A DNA stretch of 11,408 bases, from NCBI GenBank assembly GCA_027604665.1, contig JADGIZ010000309.1, forward strand, positions 4,886-16,293. Reading direction: 5' to 3'. Of this stretch, positions 7,676-11,408 are shown one piece after another. Under the pieces are notes generated by a model that did no database searches, was not told the DNA's origin, and saw nothing but the letters and a program-made list of their open reading frames with translations. A program made the position numbers and the translations under genes. Numbering within the stretch: the stretch's first letter is position 1; each line of letters opens with the position of its first letter. The DNA comes from Polyrhizophydium stewartii. Its lineage: Eukaryota; Chytridiomycota; Chytridiomycetes; Rhizophydiales.

Positions 7676-8903
7676 ATGGCGGACACGATTGACGTTGCGG
7701 AGCTGCAGGCCGAGGACGTGCCCATGGATGAGGGTGCCGGCGCAGGCGCTGGCGACGCCGATGCCGCTGCCGCTGCCGCCAAGCCAAACTTCCCCGCGCT
7801 GTCTCGCAAGGACCTGACGGTGAGCCGCTCCTCCCTTGATGCCCGCCTTCCCGCACTTTTTTTTTTGTTGCTGCTCGCTTGCCCGGCTGCCGGCCAGCGC
7901 CGTGTGCACCATGCCCGCATGGACGCATGGCTGGCCGCGCGGGCGAGCGCCGAGCACGGGCAGCCAGCAGCCAGCAGCCAGCAGACGGCGCGCGCGCTTG
8001 TCGGTGATGATCCCAACATAGAGTCAAGCCCTGACGGCGGCGCTCTTTTTAAATAAGTGGGAGCGCCGTCTTGATGCAACGAGTCTGGTTCTGAGACAAG
8101 CGACGCTGTCGCTGCTGCTGCTTCTGCTGCTCTCCTTGCCGTCGCCTCGCTCTGCTGCTGCATGTTGCGTCGCCTCGCGCGCTGCGGCCGTGCTGACCCG
8201 CCTGCCGTGCCGTGCGCGAATGTGTTCGCAGGCGCAGTCGGTCGAGAGCCGCAAGATCCCCATTCCGCCGCACCGCATGACGCCGCTCAAGAAGGACTGG
8301 CTCAAGATCTACACGCCGCTGGTCGAGCACATGAAGCTGCAGGTGCGCATGAACCTCAAGAGCAAGGCCGTGGAGATTCGGGTGCGTTGAGCGCTTTGCC
8401 CCCAGCCGCCTGGCTGGCGAATGTGTGCGAGTGCGCATCGGCTGCGGTGCTGACCAAGTGGCGGCTGCTTCGTCTTGCGTCTGCTGCCGCGCGAAAACAA
8501 GACGTGCGAGGAGACCGAGGACACGGGCGCAGTGCAAAAGGGCGCCGACTTTGTGCGTGCATACGGCCTGGGCTTTGAGGTGGACGACGCGCTCGCGCTG
8601 CTGCGTCTCGATGACCTGTACGTGGACACGTTTGAGATCAAGGACGTGAAGACGCTGCACGGCGACAACCTGTCGCGCGCGGTCGGCCGCATCGTGGGCA
8701 AGGACGGCAAGACGCGCTTCACGATCGAGAACGTGTCGCGCACGCGCATTGTCGTGGCGGACACCAAGATCCACATTCTGGGCTCGTTCCAGAACATCCG
8801 GGTTGCAAAGGACGCTGTCGTGTCGCTCATTCTGGGCTCGTCGCCGGGCAAGGTGTACTCGCAGCTGCGCACCGTCTCGGCGCGCATGAAGGAGCGCTTC
8901 TGA
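7676..8903 (+). CDS. PNO1: PNO1/DIM2 KH-domain 40S ribosome-assembly factor, 3 exons
   Basis: Exons 7676-7819, 8232-8381 and 8502-8903 give 231 residues; both junctions are phase 0. Residues 1-48 form a variable Ala/Asp-rich N-terminus. From residue 55 the match to fungal Dim2/Pno1 is near complete: [45 protein letters not shown] across the second intron, then [20 protein letters not shown]. The C-terminal KH domain (about 148-215) carries [10 protein letters not shown] with the GxxG loop at 164-167, followed by [10 protein letters not shown] and ends KERF. The protein binds the 3' end of 18S rRNA in 90S and pre-40S particles, recruits the Dim1 methyltransferase and masks the Nob1 cleavage site. 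Length is slightly below human (252) and yeast (274), through a shorter N-terminus. Acceptors at 8231 and 8237 are both in frame, so two residues at the second-exon start are uncertain. The first intron is unusually long (412 nt). Confidence 0.95.
8024..8074 (+). repeat. Imperfect hairpin inside PNO1 intron 1
   Basis: TCAAG (8024-8028) and GACGGCGGCGCTC (8033-8045) can pair with GAGCGCCGTC (8061-8070) and CTTGA (8070-8074), leaving a three-base bulge and a T/A-rich loop (TTTTTAAATAAGTGG). The hairpin lies in the unusually long 412-nt first intron of PNO1. It could bring the donor and acceptor closer or mark an intron-encoded structured RNA, but neither is shown. I see no snoRNA boxes that I would trust. 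Confidence 0.4.
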
Positions 8904-9078
8904 GCGCCTCGCCTTGTTCCCCGAACCCTCTCCTTTCCACGACAGCCTTCTCCTAATTATCATCTTGGTGCACTGTACAGCTCTTTCTCCCTTTCGTCCC
9001 CGGCCGACGCCAAATACATGGTCAATGAGATCCCGTGCTGCGTCTGTCTGCCCGAGCATTCTTGCCCTGTCTCGGCTC

Positions 9079-9564
9079 ATGTCCGACTCGCGGTTTGTGC
9101 TGTACCTGCACGGCGACCCGCGCCTTGCCGACATTGTCGACCTGGAGTGGGAGCAGTCCAAGCTCGCGAGCGAGAGTGGGTTGCGCCTGGACGGAGCCTC
9201 CGGCTCTTGCGTCTGCGGCCCCTCGCTGCCGCCGACGCAGAGTGCCTGCCGGTCTGTGTGCCTGAGCTGATGGCTCTCCTCCCCCACAACCCAGAGATCG
9301 AAGTGCCGCCCGAGCTCGTCCCGCGGCCCAAGGACGACGACATGGACAGCGGTGCGCCTGCCGCCCTGCGTGGGGGGGGGGTCCTCCCCTCGCTGCCCAC
9401 AAACGCAGACACCCTGCTCTCCGCAGCGCCGTGTATCCGCGACCGCCGACGCTGACTTGCTGAGCGCAGACGGCGAGCAGCGCGAGGACGACCAGGACAA
9501 GTGGGCCGACACCGGCAGCGACTTTGGTGTCGAGGCCGACCCGCCGCGGGCGCCTGGTCGGTGA
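9079..9564 (+). CDS. APC13: Anaphase-promoting complex subunit 13 (APC13/SWM1), 3 exons
   Basis: Exons 9079-9175, 9295-9351 and 9470-9564 give 82 residues; human APC13 has 74. Both introns (119 and 118 nt) are phase 1 and have CTGAT/CTGAC branch-like sites (9267 and 9452). The assembled protein shows the small conserved core of APC13: DPRLADIVDLEWEQSKL aligns with the human GRILDLIDDAWREDKL segment. It continues through VPPELVPRPKDDD, like the human IPLNELPEPEQD, and on to DKWADTG, like KWTDLAL. APC13 is an extended peptide that stabilises the TPR subunits of the anaphase-promoting complex, the ubiquitin ligase that drives mitotic exit. No single frame contains more than a third of it, so ordinary ORF finding would miss it. 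An in-frame ATG at 9025 is possible, but 9079 fits the family length. It is convergent with ESF2, with 45 bp between stop codons. Confidence 0.8.
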
Positions 9565-9609
9565 CTCTAAGCCGCAGAGCAAGAGCAGCTGCGAGATGCA
9601 GGTGGCAGT

Positions 9610-10824
9610 TTATGAAAAGAGCTTGGACAGCACGGCGGCGGTCTTGGCCTCCTTGTCCTTGGCCGGCCGGCCCGACGCAGCATGCGAGTCGACAACACGG
9701 CGCTGCTTGAACCTGCGGCGGATCTCGGCGGTGGCGGCCTCCATGGACGCCTGCGGCGCCATCGAAGACGGCGCAGCCGTTTTGGCAGCGGGCGCTTTGC
9801 CGGCTGCTGCGGCGGCGGCGCCAGCGCCAGCGCCGGCGTCGTCGTCCGCGGCGGCGCGCTTCTTGCCGCGCTTGGCGAGCATGGCCTCGACCATCTTGGC
9901 CTTGGCGACGTTCTGGACATAGATCTTCTCCTCGCGCTTGGCCTGGGCCATCTCGGCGCGCAGGCGCTGCTCCTTGACCTTGAGCTCGTACGCGAGCTGC
10001 TCGGTGAGGTGGTTCCACTTGAAGCGCGGGAGGTACCTGATGTTCCAGATGTCGTCGTGGTAGTAGCTGCGCTTCTTGCCGCCCATGATGTTGTTGTTGA
10101 GCAGCGCCGCGGTGCGCTTGGCCACGCCCTTGTCCAGGAACTCGACCCAGCCCTCGGTGTAGTTTTGGCGCCGGTTGTGCTTGTACTTTTTCCGCCGCGC
10201 GGTGGTCTTGGCGTCCTCGGGGTTGAGGTAGATGCGGCCCAGCTCGCCGTACCGCGACAGCAGCGAGCGCACCTTGGACGGCTTCATGAACGGCGGGATG
10301 CGCGACAGGTACACCACGCCCGTCTTGTCCACGCGGTCCTGGTACTTTTTGAGCGCGGAGAGCGTCAGCGGCTTGGCGCTCTTGGGCAGCCGGATGGCGC
10401 TGTTTCCGTCGGCGTCGCGCTCGTCCACGTCCTCGTCGCCATCGTCGTCGTCGCCGTCGCCCTCCTCCTCGTCGCCATCACCATCGCCGTCGTCGCCATC
10501 ACCGCCGTCACCCGCGTCATCCGCGCCGCCATCGCCCTCGGCGCCCTCATCTCCGGACGCATCGTCATCGCCATCTGCGTCAGGGTCCTCGTCGCCCGAG
10601 TCATCCGCGCCGCTGTGGTCCTCGCCGTCCTGGTCGTCGTCGTCGTCGTTGTCGTCGTCGTCCTCCCAGTCGCCGCCGCTCAGCGCAAACCGCGAGTCGG
10701 CCTTGGCACCCGCGCCGCGGCGTCCGCCACGCGCCTCGCGCATCTCGCGCTCGTCGGCGCTGGCGCCGACGTCGTCGCTGGCGCTGCCGTCGTCCGCAAA
10801 GTCCTCCTCGCGGAAGCGCGCCAT
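9610..10824 (-). CDS. ESF2: ESF2/ABT1 RRM protein, 18S pre-rRNA processing factor, intronless
   Basis: One exon encodes 404 residues, starting MARFREEDF at 10824 and ending LSKLFS. The frame stays open upstream to 11019, but those 65 residues look like translated leader. Residues 53-138 are an extreme Asp/Glu/Gly tract. The RRM spans about 167-262, with TGVVYLSRIP (RNP2-like), the hallmark RIPPFMKPSKVRSLLSRYGE, a basic loop (ARRKKYKHNRRQ) and EGWVEFLDKGVAKRTAALLN. This is followed by the family signature WNIRYLPRFKWNHLTEQ and a charged helix (280-322). The C-terminal RRRFKQRRVVD motif is also typical. Yeast Esf2 and human ABT1 work in the nucleolus in the early SSU processome, and Esf2 stimulates the helicase Dbp8. 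It is longer than yeast (316) or human (272), mostly through the acidic tract and an Ala-rich insert (325-350). It is the only intronless gene in the window. Confidence 0.95.
   Translation of the reverse strand: MARFREEDFADDGSASDDVGASADEREMREARGGRRGAGAKADSRFALSGGDWEDDDDNDDDDDQDGEDHSGADDSGDEDPDADGDDDASGDEGAEGDGGADDAGDGGDGDDGDGDGDEEEGDGDDDDGDEDVDERDADGNSAIRLPKSAKPLTLSALKKYQDRVDKTGVVYLSRIPPFMKPSKVRSLLSRYGELGRIYLNPEDAKTTARRKKYKHNRRQNYTEGWVEFLDKGVAKRTAALLNNNIMGGKKRSYYHDDIWNIRYLPRFKWNHLTEQLAYELKVKEQRLRAEMAQAKREEKIYVQNVAKAKMVEAMLAKRGKKRAAADDDAGAGAGAAAAAAGKAPAAKTAAPSSMAPQASMEAATAEIRRRFKQRRVVDSHAASGRPAKDKEAKTAAVLSKLFS
10411..10668 (-). repeat. GAC/GAT-rich low-complexity tract encoding the ESF2 acidic region
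   Basis: This stretch encodes about 86 residues that are nearly all Asp, Glu, Gly, Ala or Ser. On the plus strand it reads as imperfect repeats of gtc/atc/tcg triplets (such as cgtcgtcgtc). It keeps the ESF2 frame throughout, so it is a trinucleotide-type expansion within a gene rather than a gene break. Length variation between strains is likely. The opposite strand is also open for over 400 codons, which I regard as a by-product of this composition. Confidence 0.7.
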
Positions 10825-10865
10825 GGTGTTCTTGGCGGGTCGCTCTGTTGGATGCACCCCACCCC

Positions 10866-10879
10866 TTTTTTTTCTTTTT
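10866..10879 (-). promoter_or_regulatory. Poly(dA:dT) tract upstream of ESF2
   Basis: On the plus strand this reads TTTTTTTTCTTTTT; on the ESF2 coding strand it is an A-run interrupted by one G. It lies about 42 bp upstream of the start codon. It closely matches the tract before PNO1 (7643-7656), although in opposite orientation relative to its gene, which fits an orientation-independent promoter element better than a transcript signal. Confidence 0.4.
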
Positions 10880-11176
10880 GTCGCCGAATCGTGAAATGGG
10901 CGTGAAAGGCGGGGTCCGAGAAGGGGCATGTGGATTGGACGGTGGCCGGTTCGAGCTTGAGAGTGCGGGAGAGCGGACGGGAGCGAGACTGAGAGCGGGA
11001 TGTCCTGCTGGGCTGGCAACGGGGGCTCATCAGGCTTGGATCATGCGACAGCAAAGCCGGGCGAGCCGACTTTGATGATGTGTGCGCAAGAGGCGGGGCA
11101 GGGCGCTTGACGGACGGCCCGCCAAGGACTGGATCGGCCGGCCAGAGGCTTGCTCGGCGCCTGCTGCTTTGGGCTC

Positions 11177-11408
11177 ATGGCTCGCGACGGTCGCATTGGC
11201 GGAGATGACCATGGGCCGGCGTCGGCGCTTGTGCGCCGCCAGCCGATTGATGATTCTGAGGCTCGAAAAGTCCGCCCGCGGGTCGGAGTCGAGGAGAGCC
11301 GCGGCCGGCGGCGGGGAGCACGGGGGGTGGGTGCGTCCGGCGAGCAAGAGGTTCCGATAAACGGCCGCAGCGCTTTTGGGGCAGCGGGCGGGCGCGGGGG
11401 TGTACGTG
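11177..11408 (+). CDS. Possible 5' part of an unidentified gene, runs off the window
   Basis: From an ATG at 11177 the frame stays open to the last base (77 codons), beginning MARDGRIGGDDHGPASALVR and continuing as a charged Gly/Arg/Glu-rich sequence without a recognisable domain. It would be divergent from ESF2, with 352 bp between the start codons. An open run of this length is not significant at this GC content, and the composition could equally be noncoding. A stop at 11108-11110 bounds the frame upstream. Confidence 0.2.
   Translation, partial: MARDGRIGGDDHGPASALVRRQPIDDSEARKVRPRVGVEESRGRRRGARGVGASGEQEVPINGRSAFGAAGGRGGVR

Larger units (their letters stand above)
10825..11408. other. Upstream region of ESF2; no firm gene
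   Basis: This 584-bp stretch holds the ESF2 promoter and leader. The clearest element is the T-rich tract on the plus strand at 10866-10879, about 42 bp from the ESF2 start. Several open frames of 90-110 codons exist on both strands, but none shows a recognisable domain, and such frames are expected in DNA this GC-rich. One frame from 11177 stays open to the window edge and is listed separately. Confidence 0.5.

Noticed and set aside
9372..9381. A run of ten G as a possible sequencing error or frameshift in APC13
   Set aside because: It lies inside the proposed second intron (9352-9469), so it does not affect the reading frame.
9682..10905. A 407-codon open frame on the plus strand opposite ESF2
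   Set aside because: It is the mirror of the ESF2 gene and its acidic repeat; the product is a Val/Ala/Leu-rich low-complexity string with no domain, while the minus strand encodes a clear RRM protein.
1..11408. Prokaryotic operon, mobile element, CRISPR array, tRNA or rRNA
   Set aside because: Genes are split by spliceosomal introns and encode eukaryote-specific proteins. I saw no repeat array, transposase, integrase or tRNA cloverleaf that I could support by eye.

Overview
This window reads as compact, GC-rich nuclear DNA from a eukaryote. It holds seven protein-coding genes in about 11.4 kb, and six of them are split by short introns (64-120 nt, with two longer ones of 268 and 412 nt). 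I joined exons by requiring GT...AG ends, a kept reading phase and continuity of recognisable protein families. All 16 proposed introns meet these tests. Many use the donor GTGCGT rather than GTAAGT, and most carry a CTGAC-like branch site. The presence of CFAP410, a cilium/basal-body protein, implies a flagellated organism. Fungal-looking VID27, SCJ1-type and PNO1 proteins suggest a GC-rich zoosporic fungus (Blastocladiomycota or chytrid-like) or a close relative. That placement is inference.

Layout, left to right. 1-339: no complete gene, but a short ARF-like N-terminal exon fragment and a strong inverted repeat. 340-1702 (+): CFAP410, four exons. 1785-3512 (-): an ER-lumenal SCJ1/DNAJB11-type J-protein, seven exons including a 32-nt microexon, convergent with CFAP410. 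3513-3708: a short divergent promoter region. 3709-4810 (+): a probable SAC3/GANP (PCI-like) protein, two exons. 4896-7442 (+): VID27, three exons. 7676-8903 (+): PNO1/DIM2, three exons. 9079-9564 (+): a tiny APC13/SWM1 gene of 82 codons in three exons. 9610-10824 (-): ESF2/ABT1, intronless, tail-to-tail with APC13. 10825-11408: the ESF2 upstream region, with only a weak partial ORF running off the end.

The genes are housekeeping functions rather than a linked pathway: cilium assembly, ER folding, mRNA export/processing, a WD40 protein of obscure role, cell-cycle proteolysis, and two 40S ribosome-biogenesis factors (PNO1 and ESF2). The two ribosome-biogenesis genes share a near-identical homopyrimidine/homopurine tract just upstream of their start codons. 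I found no RNA gene, transposon, CRISPR array or defence-like cassette. The most useful observations are the exon structures that rescue genes hidden by frame changes (especially APC13 and the C-terminal exons of CFAP410 and the J-protein), the unusual donor consensus, and several unexplained intergenic repeats.
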